Shown: in pieces, positions 22,048 to 30,435 of the stretch
Position numbering within the stretch: the stretch's first letter is position 1
Layout: each line of letters begins with the position of its first letter
Origin: an uncultured Nitrospira sp.
GTDB lineage: Bacteria > Nitrospirota > Nitrospiria > Nitrospirales > Nitrospiraceae
Assembly: GCA_902500785.1 (NCBI GenBank)
Contig: CABVRW010000003.1
Coordinates: 97,886 to 136,443, forward strand
DNA length: 38,558 nt
Direction of reading: 5' to 3'
Translations under genes and position numbers: made by a program
Notes under the pieces: generated by a model
What the model was told of the DNA's origin: nothing
Databases searched by the model: none
Seen by the model: the letters and a program-made list of their open reading frames with translations, nothing else

Positions 22048-22824
22048 ATGACTGTCGTGACCCGCCCATGGGCCTCCGTAATCATCCCCATCAAGGATGA
22101 GCGCGACAATCTGGTTCCACTGACTGAGCAACTCGTGAAGGTCCTGGACAGCCAGGAAGAATCACGGTCGGCCTCGTTCGAGTTGATTTTTATCGACGAC
22201 GGCAGTTCGGACGGTAGTTCGGAAGTGCTCGATCGTCTGGCCGCTCAATACCGCACGGTGAAAGTCTTTCACTTTGATCGCAACTACGGGCAGTCGGCGG
22301 CCTTCGATGCCGGATTCAAGCAGTCTGCAGGGGAACTGGTGATGACCATCGACGGCGACCTGCAAAACGATCCGGCGGATATCGCCACGCTGCTTCCGCA
22401 CATCCGGACGTTCGACCTCGTCTGCGGCTGGCGCAAAGATCGTCACGACAATCTGACCCGCAAGATTTCCTCTCGTATTGCCAACAGGGTCCGCAGCGCG
22501 GTGACCGGCGACCGGGTGCATGACACCGGCTGCTCGCTGAAATTGTTTCGCCGCCCGGTGGTGGAAAAAATGCAACTGTTCGAGGGCATGCACCGATTTT
22601 TTCCCGCCCTTGCCTTGATGCATGGATTCACGGTCACCGAGGTGCCGGTGCGCCATTACCCACGCACCCGCGGCGCCTCGAAATACGGTGTGGGCAACCG
22701 CCTCTTCAAAGGTCTGTACGATTTGGTGGCCGTGCGGTGGATGCAGCACCGATGCCTGCGCTACCAGTATCGGGCCGCCGCGACGGCCTCATCGCCCTCG
22801 ACCTCGTCCGCCGCACCATTATGA
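22048..22824 (+). CDS. GT2 polyprenyl-phosphate glycosyltransferase
   Basis: This 258-residue family 2 glycosyltransferase has a GT-A fold: VIIPIKDERDNL (11-22), FIDDGSSDGSSEVL (48-61) with the nucleotide-sugar aspartates, FDRNYGQSAAFDAGF (76-90), and MTIDGDLQNDPADI (99-112) with the metal-binding DxD. DTGCSLKLFRR and RHYPRTRGASKYG are the conserved acceptor-side blocks of the DPM1/ArnC/GtrB group, which attach a sugar to undecaprenyl or dolichyl phosphate. Unlike ArnC and GtrB there is no C-terminal membrane domain, so it resembles soluble DPM1-type enzymes. It shares a 4-base overlap (ATGA) with the next gene, indicating coupled translation in a three-gene operon. Probably cytoplasmic face of the inner membrane. 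Confidence 0.92.
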   Translation: MTVVTRPWASVIIPIKDERDNLVPLTEQLVKVLDSQEESRSASFELIFIDDGSSDGSSEVLDRLAAQYRTVKVFHFDRNYGQSAAFDAGFKQSAGELVMTIDGDLQNDPADIATLLPHIRTFDLVCGWRKDRHDNLTRKISSRIANRVRSAVTGDRVHDTGCSLKLFRRPVVEKMQLFEGMHRFFPALALMHGFTVTEVPVRHYPRTRGASKYGVGNRLFKGLYDLVAVRWMQHRCLRYQYRAAATASSPSTSSAAPL

Positions 22825-23120
22825 CACTCGACACCCTGTGGTTGATGATCGGATTCCTGGGGCAGGGCGTCTTCTTCATGCGCTGGGTCGTCCAATGGAT
22901 CGCCTCAGAGCGCCACGCGGAAAGCCGCGTGCCCACCGCCTTCTGGTATATGAGCCTGATCGGCGGACTGATTACGCTCGCGTATGCGATCTATCGGAAA
23001 GACCCGGTCTTCATCGCCGGGCAGAGCATCGGCAGTATCGTCTATCTCCGCAATCTCATGCTGATTCATCGCCCCAACTCGGTAGACCCCGGCACAGCCT
23101 CCTCGGCTACGAAATCGTAA
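22821..23120 (+). CDS. Small LAB_N / PQ-loop-like membrane protein
   Basis: This 99-residue protein has three hydrophobic helices (about residues 6-27, 42-59 and 65-83) and the LAB_N hallmark GQGVFFMRWVVQWIASERHAESRVP followed by FWYMSLIGG. LAB_N was named for the N-terminal domain of some lipid A disaccharide synthases and also exists as free small proteins; its fold is thought to be related to the three-helix MtN3/PQ-loop transporters. The ATG at 22821 overlaps the GT2 stop (ATGA) and its stop overlaps the next start (TAATG), so expression is tightly coupled. A role in handing over or flipping a lipid-linked sugar is an inference from this context. Confidence 0.85.
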   Translation: MTLDTLWLMIGFLGQGVFFMRWVVQWIASERHAESRVPTAFWYMSLIGGLITLAYAIYRKDPVFIAGQSIGSIVYLRNLMLIHRPNSVDPGTASSATKS

Positions 23121-24919
23121 TGGAACCTCACCTGAACGGACAGTTCCCGTCTTCGCAGATGCCGGCGCACGCCGACCGATCAATCCAACCGCTGGCACTC
23201 GTCCTCTTGTTGGCACTGGCCGCCGTACTGTTCTTTGTCGGACTCGGCTCCCTCGGTCTGACCGATCGTGACGAAGGACGGAACGCCGAAGCCGGCCGCG
23301 AAATGTACGAAACGGGCAATTACATCAGTCCCACCTTCAATTACGAGCCGCGTTTCGCCAAGCCGGTGTTTGTCTATTGGTTGATGAGCCTCTCCTATCA
23401 CCTCTTCGGCGTAAGCGAATTCGCCGCGCGATTCCCGTCGGCGATCTTCGGGATCGGCTTGATTCTGCTCCAATACCTCTTTCTGACACGCAGCCGGGGA
23501 CAGGTGATGGGCCTCTTCGGCGCGGCCATGCTGTTACTGAATTTGGAAATCATCGGCCTCAGCCGCATGGCGCTGACCGACAGCGTCCTGATGTTCTTCA
23601 CCACTTTGTCGCTCTATGGATTCTGGCTGGGCTTGTATGGAGAAGGCCGTGAACGTCACTACCTGTGGTTCTTCTACATCGGCATGGCGCTCGCGACCCT
23701 GACGAAAGGTCCGATCGGCTTTCTCATTCCCATGCTGGCCGTTGGACTCTACCTTTGGCTGACCCGCTCCTGGCCACTCTTTTGGCGCAGGGGATTTCCC
23801 ATTCCAGGATTGTTGCTGTTCCTGCTCCTGGCGGCGCCGTGGTACCTGATGATGCTGAGTATTCACGGGCAGCGATATACCACTTCTGCGCAGGGCGACA
23901 CGATCGGCCGATTCTTCGGCACCATGGAAGGGCACGGCGGCACGCTGCTCTTTTACCTGCCTGTGTTCTTGCTCGGGTTTTTCCCTTGGAGCGGCCTCTT
24001 GCCATTCGCCTGGTACCAGGCCTACCGCAGCTGGCGGGACTCGAAGCAGACCGGCACCCTCCCCCCTTCCCCGTCTTCGGTTCTGGATTCCCATCTGTCG
24101 CCCCATGCGCTCGATTGGTTTGCCGCCGCCTGGGTCCTGGGAGGGTTGGTATTTTTCAGCCTGTCTTCAACGCGCTTGCCGCACTATATCGGGCCCTTGT
24201 TTCCCGCTGCGGCGATATTGACGGCTTCCTACTGGAATCGCTGCGTGGCCGACCAGACCACCCCTGGGCTGCGGGCCGCGATCCATACCATGACCGCCGT
24301 GGGCTACGTTCTGGCGCTGGCCTTTGCCTCATTGCCGCCGCTCTATGCCAAATTCGCCGGGAAACTGGTCGATGAATTTCCCCTTGCGGGACAAGTGACT
24401 CTGGGACCGGGCCCCTATACCGTCGCCTCGATCTTCCTGGTGGGTATGGGGCTCGTCGCCTACTTCGGATTCAGCGAGACGAGGCGACCGGCTGTCTTCT
24501 GGGTGGCCGGAGGATCGCTGGCTCTCGTCGTACTCGCGACGACCCAATTGACCTTTCCATTGGTCAATCACTTTGTGATCGAACCGCCGCAGCAATTGGC
24601 GGAAGTCGCAGGCGTCAATCTCGGCCCCAACGACCGACTGATCCTCTACGGACAGCCGCGGCCCTCGTTGGTCTTCTATGCCAAGCGGAAAGCCATCGTG
24701 GTCCCGAAGAATGAAGAGGCGAACATCAAGCCCTATCTGACGCAACCCGGACGCACGATGATCCTCTTACCGGAGGCGCTGAGAAACCGGTTACCGCTGG
24801 AAACGATGGACTACCCGGTCTTACTGGCACGCTACGGCTACATCCTGCTGGCCAACCAATCGCTGATCCACGTGCCTGAACCGACAGAGCCACCTCCGGT
24901 TCGCATTCCAGGACACTGA
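23120..24919 (+). CDS. ArnT-like GT39 glycosyltransferase
   Basis: This 599-residue polytopic inner-membrane protein has a first membrane helix at about residues 24-45, then the catalytic periplasmic loop LGLTDRDEGRNAEAGREMYE (46-64) with the acidic pair of GT39/ArnT enzymes, the FAKPVFVYWLMS motif (79-90), and a further ten or so hydrophobic helices. The C-terminal ~120 residues form a soluble periplasmic domain. ArnT transfers a sugar from undecaprenyl phosphate to lipid A; PMT proteins use the same fold for proteins, so the acceptor here is open. The start is the ATG overlapping the previous stop; a frame open to 22622 simply runs through the GT2 gene. It ends the three-gene operon. Confidence 0.92.
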   Translation: MEPHLNGQFPSSQMPAHADRSIQPLALVLLLALAAVLFFVGLGSLGLTDRDEGRNAEAGREMYETGNYISPTFNYEPRFAKPVFVYWLMSLSYHLFGVSEFAARFPSAIFGIGLILLQYLFLTRSRGQVMGLFGAAMLLLNLEIIGLSRMALTDSVLMFFTTLSLYGFWLGLYGEGRERHYLWFFYIGMALATLTKGPIGFLIPMLAVGLYLWLTRSWPLFWRRGFPIPGLLLFLLLAAPWYLMMLSIHGQRYTTSAQGDTIGRFFGTMEGHGGTLLFYLPVFLLGFFPWSGLLPFAWYQAYRSWRDSKQTGTLPPSPSSVLDSHLSPHALDWFAAAWVLGGLVFFSLSSTRLPHYIGPLFPAAAILTASYWNRCVADQTTPGLRAAIHTMTAVGYVLALAFASLPPLYAKFAGKLVDEFPLAGQVTLGPGPYTVASIFLVGMGLVAYFGFSETRRPAVFWVAGGSLALVVLATTQLTFPLVNHFVIEPPQQLAEVAGVNLGPNDRLILYGQPRPSLVFYAKRKAIVVPKNEEANIKPYLTQPGRTMILLPEALRNRLPLETMDYPVLLARYGYILLANQSLIHVPEPTEPPPVRIPGH

Positions 24920-25031
24920 CAGATGTTGCCCGGACGGGCAAGAATGAGGACAATTCGCCTCTACGCCACTGCCGACTCGCGGGCGTCCACACACGTGACG
25001 CTCATTCTGCTTCGCGGCGCGGACTTCGTTG

Positions 25032-25055
25032 CGGCCTTTCTGGCCGGCCTTTTTG
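25032..25055 (+). terminator. Weak terminator after the GT39 gene
   Basis: A 5-base stem (CGGCC / GGCCG) with loop TTTCT is followed by GCCTTTTTG, a short T-run. It sits between the convergent GT39 and PAP2 genes. The stem is short, so termination may be inefficient. Confidence 0.35.
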
Positions 25056-25070
25056 AATATCCGCCCTCCT

Positions 25071-26156
25071 TCATTGCAACGGCACGAACCCTTTGAGTGC
25101 CTGGATCCCAAGCCCCGCAGCAATGACTCCTGCCGCAAGGAGGCTGTCGTGTGCCCAGGAAGGCGGAGCAGCCGAGCGAGGAGCCGTGGGGGCGGAGGCG
25201 GCGTGCCATCGCGCAAAACACAACAAGCCGGCCAACCCGATGACCACTGGTGCGCCGGTCACCACACCCAATCCCAACCCCACCAGGCTTTCCGAGGTAG
25301 CGATTCTGGTGGCCTCGTCGCCAAACGCCGCCTTGCGATGTCCCGCTATCCGCAGCGCCAAACCTCCGGCCATCAGCATCATTCCGGACGCAAACAAGAT
25401 GTGGTCCGTCAGGGGATCAACAATGCGATGCGTGAGCACCCAGAAGACGCCCGTCAACGACAGGACGATCGGCGCAATACGGACGAAGGCGTGAGCGCAG
25501 GACCGACCCCACCAGCGGAGCGGTCCATTGAAGATCGATCCCACCACAAACCCCACCACCATCCCGGCCACCACATCGCCGGGGAAATGAGATCCTCGCC
25601 AGATTCGGCTCGCCCCGACCCACGCGGCCAGAACATATGGCACCCATCGAAACCGAGGAAGCCCCCGCGCCAACACGGTCGCCACAGCCACCGTTGCTGA
25701 GGTATGACCGGACGGAAACGAATCCAGCCCAGAATCCAACGACGGCCACCATTGCCACCCTCCCGAATGTGTGAGCCGTGGCCTCGGTCGACCAATGATG
25801 TGTTTGAGCGCATTCACGAGAATCGCCACCACCCCGTGCGCCAGCAGACTGTCCAGCGCTGTGCGGATGAATGCGCGGCGCTTCATCATGTATCCTGCGC
25901 CCAACAGGAGCAGGCTGATCGTCACCAGGGTCCCGCCATTACCGAGCTTTTCGCCCAGATCTCCAAGCGGTTGGAGCGCCGACAGGTTATGCGACCGGAG
26001 AAACCACAGAATGGGGATATCAATCTGAAAAAGCGAGGCGAACGACCCGAGCAAGACGACGAGGGAGAGGACGACCGACGGGATTGGTGGACAGGCTGGT
26101 GGTGGCTCCGGCTGCGCCGCTGGCAGCGCAGCCGATCCCTCACCTGGTTCGATCAT
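25071..26156 (-). CDS. PAP2-family membrane phosphatase
   Basis: This 361-residue inner-membrane protein has all three PAP2 motifs: C1 KHIIGRPRP (118-126), C2 PSGH (148-151) and C3 SRIWRGSHFPGD (183-194). The active site faces the periplasm and dephosphorylates lipid phosphates such as undecaprenyl pyrophosphate or phosphatidylglycerol phosphate. It is longer than minimal PAP2 enzymes: after the catalytic part there are about four more hydrophobic helices up to the C-terminus and a Pro/Ala-rich linker near residue 330. The start overlaps the stop of the TolB-like gene by 4 bases (ATGA), so it is coupled to that operon. It converges with the glycosyltransferase trio and may recycle its lipid carrier (inference). 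Confidence 0.9.
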   Translation of the reverse strand: MIEPGEGSAALPAAQPEPPPACPPIPSVVLSLVVLLGSFASLFQIDIPILWFLRSHNLSALQPLGDLGEKLGNGGTLVTISLLLLGAGYMMKRRAFIRTALDSLLAHGVVAILVNALKHIIGRPRPRLTHSGGWQWWPSLDSGLDSFPSGHTSATVAVATVLARGLPRFRWVPYVLAAWVGASRIWRGSHFPGDVVAGMVVGFVVGSIFNGPLRWWGRSCAHAFVRIAPIVLSLTGVFWVLTHRIVDPLTDHILFASGMMLMAGGLALRIAGHRKAAFGDEATRIATSESLVGLGLGVVTGAPVVIGLAGLLCFARWHAASAPTAPRSAAPPSWAHDSLLAAGVIAAGLGIQALKGFVPLQ

Positions 26157-27283
26157 GGAACCCAGTCGGCGAGAAACACATTAAACTCTCCGGGCTCTTT
26201 CGCCTGTCGATCAGACACCCAGACAAGGGTCTTGCCGTCCGGCGAGAACATGGGGAAACTATTGAACTGTCCCTCAAACGTCAATCGCTCCAGACCGGAC
26301 CCGTCTTCATTGATGAGATAGAGATGGAACTCCGGTCGGCCTGATGGGTTGCGTGTCTCCACATTGGACGCGAAGATCAGACGATGGCCGTCGGGATGGA
26401 AATACGGAGAAAAGTTCGACGCGCCGTTATTCGTCACTTGCTGCTTATTCGACCCATCGGCGTTCATGATGAAGAGTTCAAGCCGGCCAGGCTCCACGAG
26501 CTTTTGATCCAGCAGCGCCTTGTAATGTTCCAGCTCTTCTTGGTTGCTCGGATGCTGCGCGCGATACACGATGCGCTTACTGTCGGGGGAGAAGAACGCC
26601 CCCCCTTCGTAGCCAATGTCCTGGGTCAACCGCCTGGCATGGGTCCCATCCAGATTCATCGCATAAATGTTCAAATCACCGTCTCGCAGGGAAGTCCAGA
26701 CGATCGTCTTTCCGTCTGGAGACACCGTCGCTTCAGCATCGTAGCCTGGCGAAGTCGTCAATCGCTGCGGGTCCTGTCCGTCGATCCGGACGGAAAACAG
26801 ATCATAGTCGTCCAACGCCCAACGGTACGCCCCATCCCGCTTCGGTTTTGGCGGGCAGTTGGGACTTCTGAGATGGGTGGAGGAATACAATACCCGACGG
26901 TCGCCGGGAAAGAAATATCCACAGGTCGTCGTGCCGACCCCGGTGCTGACCATACGAATGGCCTCGCTCCCAAGATCCATGACGTACATTTGGTAACAGC
27001 TGAGCGGCTGGTCGGCCGGTTTCATCGCGGCGGCAAACGTATCCTTCATCCAATTATTCGTGGATTGAAAAATGAGCTTGTTGCCGCTGAACGAAAAATA
27101 GGCTTCGGCATTCTGTCGTCCGAAGGTGAGCTGCCGAATATTCGTCAGATGCCGCTCGGCCGAGAGCGTCGGTTTCACCGGGGTCGGCGACAGCTTCGGC
27201 GCAGCCGCTCCCGCCGGAACCGTAGAAGCGACGGACAATGCGAGTGTCAGCATCCCCAGCATGAACGTCTTAACGTGTTTCAA
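26153..27283 (-). CDS. TolB-like WD40 (PD40) propeller protein
   Basis: This 376-residue secreted protein has a signal peptide (hydrophobic residues 8-26, cleavage after AGA). The rest is repeated PD40 blades, seen as SFSGNKLIF, VSPDGKTIVWTSLRDGDLNIYAMN, FSPDSKRIVYR, FHPDGHRLIFASN and FSPDGKTLVWVSDRQ, each carrying the xSPDGxxI pattern of TolB and periplasmic protease partners. A protein-binding scaffold is the likely role. The start is a TTG at 27283 preceded by GAGGTG; it lies inside the last codons of the M1 peptidase gene (14-base overlap), so translation is coupled. The PAP2 gene overlaps its stop. Confidence 0.92.
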   Translation of the reverse strand: MKHVKTFMLGMLTLALSVASTVPAGAAAPKLSPTPVKPTLSAERHLTNIRQLTFGRQNAEAYFSFSGNKLIFQSTNNWMKDTFAAAMKPADQPLSCYQMYVMDLGSEAIRMVSTGVGTTTCGYFFPGDRRVLYSSTHLRSPNCPPKPKRDGAYRWALDDYDLFSVRIDGQDPQRLTTSPGYDAEATVSPDGKTIVWTSLRDGDLNIYAMNLDGTHARRLTQDIGYEGGAFFSPDSKRIVYRAQHPSNQEELEHYKALLDQKLVEPGRLELFIMNADGSNKQQVTNNGASNFSPYFHPDGHRLIFASNVETRNPSGRPEFHLYLINEDGSGLERLTFEGQFNSFPMFSPDGKTLVWVSDRQAKEPGEFNVFLADWVP

Positions 27284-29462
27284 TTCTCACCTCTGCACTC
27301 ATCGTATCCTCCCAATCTCCCCGTGTCACCACGGCCCCATCATCAAACACCACATAACTCTGCCACCCATAAAAAAACAAGAGCCGAGCCACGCGTGCCA
27401 GCGCCTGCGGCGTCACCCCGTAGAGCAAGGTCACCACGCTGCCAGGGTGGTCGTCGCGCCGACAGGACAGCAAGAGCGCCTTGGCGGCCCCTTCAAATGT
27501 CTTGCCATCCACCGTAAACCCGCCCTCGATGAAACGCAGACGATCGCCGCAATACCGCAACGCTTCTGTCGCCGCCGGATGCTCGCGCGGATCACCCAAC
27601 AGCAAGAGCGATCCCGCCGGCAGAGCCCTGCTGAAATCCCCCGGTTGGAGCAAAATCGTGCGTTGAGCGGCCGGCTTGGCCATCTCTTGGGCAACGATAC
27701 GTTGAACAATGTCGCCGAACGTGTCCGGCTGCCCGGAAGAAACAGCCGTGGGCAGCACGACAGTGCGCCGTGCATCCGTCACATAGAGATTCAACATGGG
27801 AGCCATCTCGCTCCGCGCCACGCGACGAAACAGATGATAGCCTGGATCCAACCGGACGGCCGACGGCCGTTCGGGAAGAGACACGACCACATCATGGTGC
27901 CTGTCGATCACCTGAATGCGGACGCGCTGAGTGCGCCCCTCGCTCAAAACAAACTCCAACTCGACCGGAACCCGATAGGGGGTGTCTCCCTGGGCAATAT
28001 GTATCGTCGCCTCGACTGCGCTCCCTGGCCCGGAGGCGCCAGAAGAACTCTGCACGCGGAAACCGGACAAGACAAGTTCCGGCGCGCCGGCTCGCTCCAC
28101 CCACTGGGAAAAAAACCATCGGAGATCCCGGCCCGCCTCTTCCTGAAAGGTTCGCTCCAGGTCACTCCAATCGGCAACCGCACCGAGGTACTCTGCCGGT
28201 ATGCGCTTCAATGCCCGCCAAAAAACCGTATCCCCCACTTCCTGTCTGAGCGCATGAAAGACCATCGCGGATTTCTGATACCCGATGGCATTGTCTTTTT
28301 CGTCGCGTTTCTGGGCAAATTTCCTGAGCGGATACCCCTCGCCCGGACGCACGTAGACGGAATACCCCAACAACATCAACCGTCGTTGTTCGCGGGCCTG
28401 AACCTCGTCGCCGATGAGTTCGTGATAATAATAATTGGACAGATAGGTCGTCAGCCCTTCGACCCAATTGCCCTGACTCACCCGGTTGAACACCCCGTTG
28501 CCGATCCAGGAATGCACGATTTCGTGACCCAACGCGTATGGCTGCGTGTAACGGCGCTTGATCACCCCGCCCCCCAGCAACGTAAAGGACGGCATACCCA
28601 GTCCACTCGAGAAGAAATTTTCGACGACGGCAAATTGTGAAAACGGGTAGGCGCCAAGCAGCGGAATATAGGCGTCGAGATATCTGGCCGATGCATCGAG
28701 ATACTCGTCGGCCAGCGCGGCGTTATCCGGAAACAGATACGTGGCCAATCGAATCGCCTGCCCGGATTCCGCCGTCCACGCGCGGGTCTTGATCACAAAT
28801 CGGTTGGCCACCAGCGTCAGCGCTTCACTCTTCATCGATACGACCCACCGCGAGGGATCAGATTGAACCGTGCCCTGGGTCACGGCAGCCCACCCGTCAG
28901 GCAGCGAGACGGTCACGTCATAGGTGGCCAACGACTCGTCGAGGTCTGGGTACCACTGGCTTTCGCTGCTGAGATACACCCCTTCCGGACCGATGTGGCC
29001 GGCCGTTTCACTCGGAGTCACAAACCGCAGGTTGCGGGAATCTCGCGGAGGATCATCGATCGTACCCTGATAGACAAATTTCAGCCGTATCGATCCGTCC
29101 GCCTGGGGCGCGGGTGGGTGCGTCAAAATTATGCGCTGCAGATCCGGCCGGTCAGGTGCCTCACCCCTCCCGAACGCCACCGCTGGGGAGGAGTCACAGG
29201 GGTCCTGACAGTGAGTGAGATCCTCGATTCGTTCCACGCGAAGAGTCGGCGCGAGGGAAAACGCCAATTCTCGCCCGGGGGATCCCCCGGCCACGGTCAG
29301 TCGATCCGTCGCAATCAATTGATGGGAGTGAGGGCGCACCTCAAGCGTAAGCTGATGATGCTCAATCGTCGGAGAGTGGGGGACACGCTCAGCGACTGCA
29401 GGCGCAGGAAGGAGACAACTCGCGAACAGACTAAAACGGATGAGGCGATGCAAACAATTCAC
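27270..29462 (-). CDS. M1-family zinc metallopeptidase
   Basis: This 730-residue secreted protein has a short signal peptide (cleavage near PAVA, residue 24). An N-terminal beta-sandwich (about 35-225) is followed by the catalytic domain with HEIVH at 313-317 and the distant zinc ligand Glu335 in WVEGLTTY. The spacing is 17 residues, one shorter than in classical aminopeptidase N, and the substrate motif is VENFFSSGLGMPS instead of GAMEN. The last ~200 residues include a Rossmann-like flavodoxin-type segment that is not usual for M1. Probably a periplasmic or surface peptidase. The start GTG at 29462 lacks an ideal Shine-Dalgarno; a TTG three codons later is possible. It follows the response regulator gene by 33 bases and overlaps the TolB-like gene. 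Confidence 0.88.
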   Translation of the reverse strand: MNCLHRLIRFSLFASCLLPAPAVAERVPHSPTIEHHQLTLEVRPHSHQLIATDRLTVAGGSPGRELAFSLAPTLRVERIEDLTHCQDPCDSSPAVAFGRGEAPDRPDLQRIILTHPPAPQADGSIRLKFVYQGTIDDPPRDSRNLRFVTPSETAGHIGPEGVYLSSESQWYPDLDESLATYDVTVSLPDGWAAVTQGTVQSDPSRWVVSMKSEALTLVANRFVIKTRAWTAESGQAIRLATYLFPDNAALADEYLDASARYLDAYIPLLGAYPFSQFAVVENFFSSGLGMPSFTLLGGGVIKRRYTQPYALGHEIVHSWIGNGVFNRVSQGNWVEGLTTYLSNYYYHELIGDEVQAREQRRLMLLGYSVYVRPGEGYPLRKFAQKRDEKDNAIGYQKSAMVFHALRQEVGDTVFWRALKRIPAEYLGAVADWSDLERTFQEEAGRDLRWFFSQWVERAGAPELVLSGFRVQSSSGASGPGSAVEATIHIAQGDTPYRVPVELEFVLSEGRTQRVRIQVIDRHHDVVVSLPERPSAVRLDPGYHLFRRVARSEMAPMLNLYVTDARRTVVLPTAVSSGQPDTFGDIVQRIVAQEMAKPAAQRTILLQPGDFSRALPAGSLLLLGDPREHPAATEALRYCGDRLRFIEGGFTVDGKTFEGAAKALLLSCRRDDHPGSVVTLLYGVTPQALARVARLLFFYGWQSYVVFDDGAVVTRGDWEDTMSAEVRIETR

Positions 29463-29495
29463 CCTTCACCGGCACCCCGAGGTGGACGATGAAGA

Positions 29496-30281
29496 TTAAC
29501 ACTCCCGGCAGACCATCACAAGCTGGATAGCCATCAAGGCCCGCTCCAAATCAATGGGCTTGTCCAACACCTCTTGCGGGCCTAACGCCCAGGCCTCCGC
29601 CAGCAAGGGATCGTTCTGATGTCCGCTCAAAATGATTGTCCTGCCGACATAGTCTCGCGCGGCCAGCGCTCGCAACACGTCCACACCGTTCATCTCCGGC
29701 ATGACCAGATCCAGAATCAGCAGGTCGGGCGCCGATTCTTCGATCAGCCGCAACGCGTCACGGCCATCTTTCGCAGCACGAACGCGATACCCACGCAGGC
29801 TGAGAAACCGTACCAGAAGATCGCGCGCCATCACGTCGTCATCGACCACAAGGATCTGCTCATCCGGAGGCTGCTCCGCCTCATCGCCGACGCAGGACTG
29901 CGCAGGTGAGGCCTGTCGCCTGGCCTGCTGCGCCACTCGGTGCACCGCACCGACCAGCACATCCAACGACAACCCCTTCCTCAGAAAATCCGTCACACGC
30001 AACTCGCGCGCTCGATTCTCCAACTCCTCGGTAGCGCCGCCACCCACAATAATGACACCTGCGCGAGGGTCCTGCGTCCGGATTTCCTTGAGGACCGCCA
30101 GGCCGTCCATTTCCGGCATCCGCAAATCAAGCAGCGTCACGAGCGGACGCAGCTGCCGAAACAACGCGACGCCCTCACGCCCGCTGGTCGCAATACTGAC
30201 CTCATACCCGTGACGCGCCAGTGCCATCTGCAGCAAGTCGCAGTGCAACCGATCATCATCGATCACTAATAACGTGCTCAT
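29496..30281 (-). CDS. Double-receiver response regulator without output domain
   Basis: This 261-residue protein is made of two CheY-type receiver domains. REC1 (2-118) has the acidic pocket VIDDD (6-10), phospho-Asp52 (TLLDLRMPEMDG) and Lys102, but the conserved Thr/Ser is replaced by Gly80 (VIIVGGGA). REC2 (142-256) is complete: VVDDD (145-149), Asp191 (LILDLVMPEMNG), Ser219 (IILSGH) and Lys241 (LDKPID). A linker of about 20 residues joins them. With no DNA-binding or enzymatic output it probably acts as a phosphate relay or by protein contact; no histidine kinase is adjacent. The start at 30281 (MSTLLVIDDD) is preferred over an in-frame ATG at 30311. It leads into the M1/TolB/PAP2 operon, 33 bases ahead. 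Confidence 0.9.
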   Translation of the reverse strand: MSTLLVIDDDRLHCDLLQMALARHGYEVSIATSGREGVALFRQLRPLVTLLDLRMPEMDGLAVLKEIRTQDPRAGVIIVGGGATEELENRARELRVTDFLRKGLSLDVLVGAVHRVAQQARRQASPAQSCVGDEAEQPPDEQILVVDDDVMARDLLVRFLSLRGYRVRAAKDGRDALRLIEESAPDLLILDLVMPEMNGVDVLRALAARDYVGRTIILSGHQNDPLLAEAWALGPQEVLDKPIDLERALMAIQLVMVCREC

Positions 30282-30319
30282 AGTCTTGTCTCGCCCCTGT
30301 GTAATTGCCAATAGCGACA

Positions 30320-30340
30320 GGCATGCAAGAAGAGCATGCC
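30320..30340 (-). other. Perfect hairpin between ftsY and the response regulator
   Basis: A 7-base stem (GGCATGC / GCATGCC) encloses a 7-base purine loop. It follows the ftsY stop (30436) by about 95 bases and has no T-run, so it may be an attenuator, an mRNA-end structure or chance. Confidence 0.35.
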
Positions 30341-30435
30341 CGCTAGAAAGAGCCTAGCATGGGCTCGGCAGGATGAGAAGAAATTGAGCGAAACTGTCTG
30401 ACGTGGACCGCCGGACCGCCGTCCGTCACGAGAGA

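Noticed and set aside
22622-23119. N-terminal extension of the GT39 protein
   Set aside because: The frame is open but runs through the GT2 and LAB_N genes; real GT39 sequence starts at the ATG overlapping the previous stop.
26384-27517. A 377-codon open frame on the plus strand
   Set aside because: It is antisense to the TolB-like gene and has random composition, no ribosome binding site and no recognisable motif.
27126-28640. A 504-codon open frame on the plus strand
   Set aside because: It lies opposite the M1 peptidase and TolB-like genes, which have clear motifs. Its translation is Arg/His/Pro-rich with no domain, typical of an antisense shadow.
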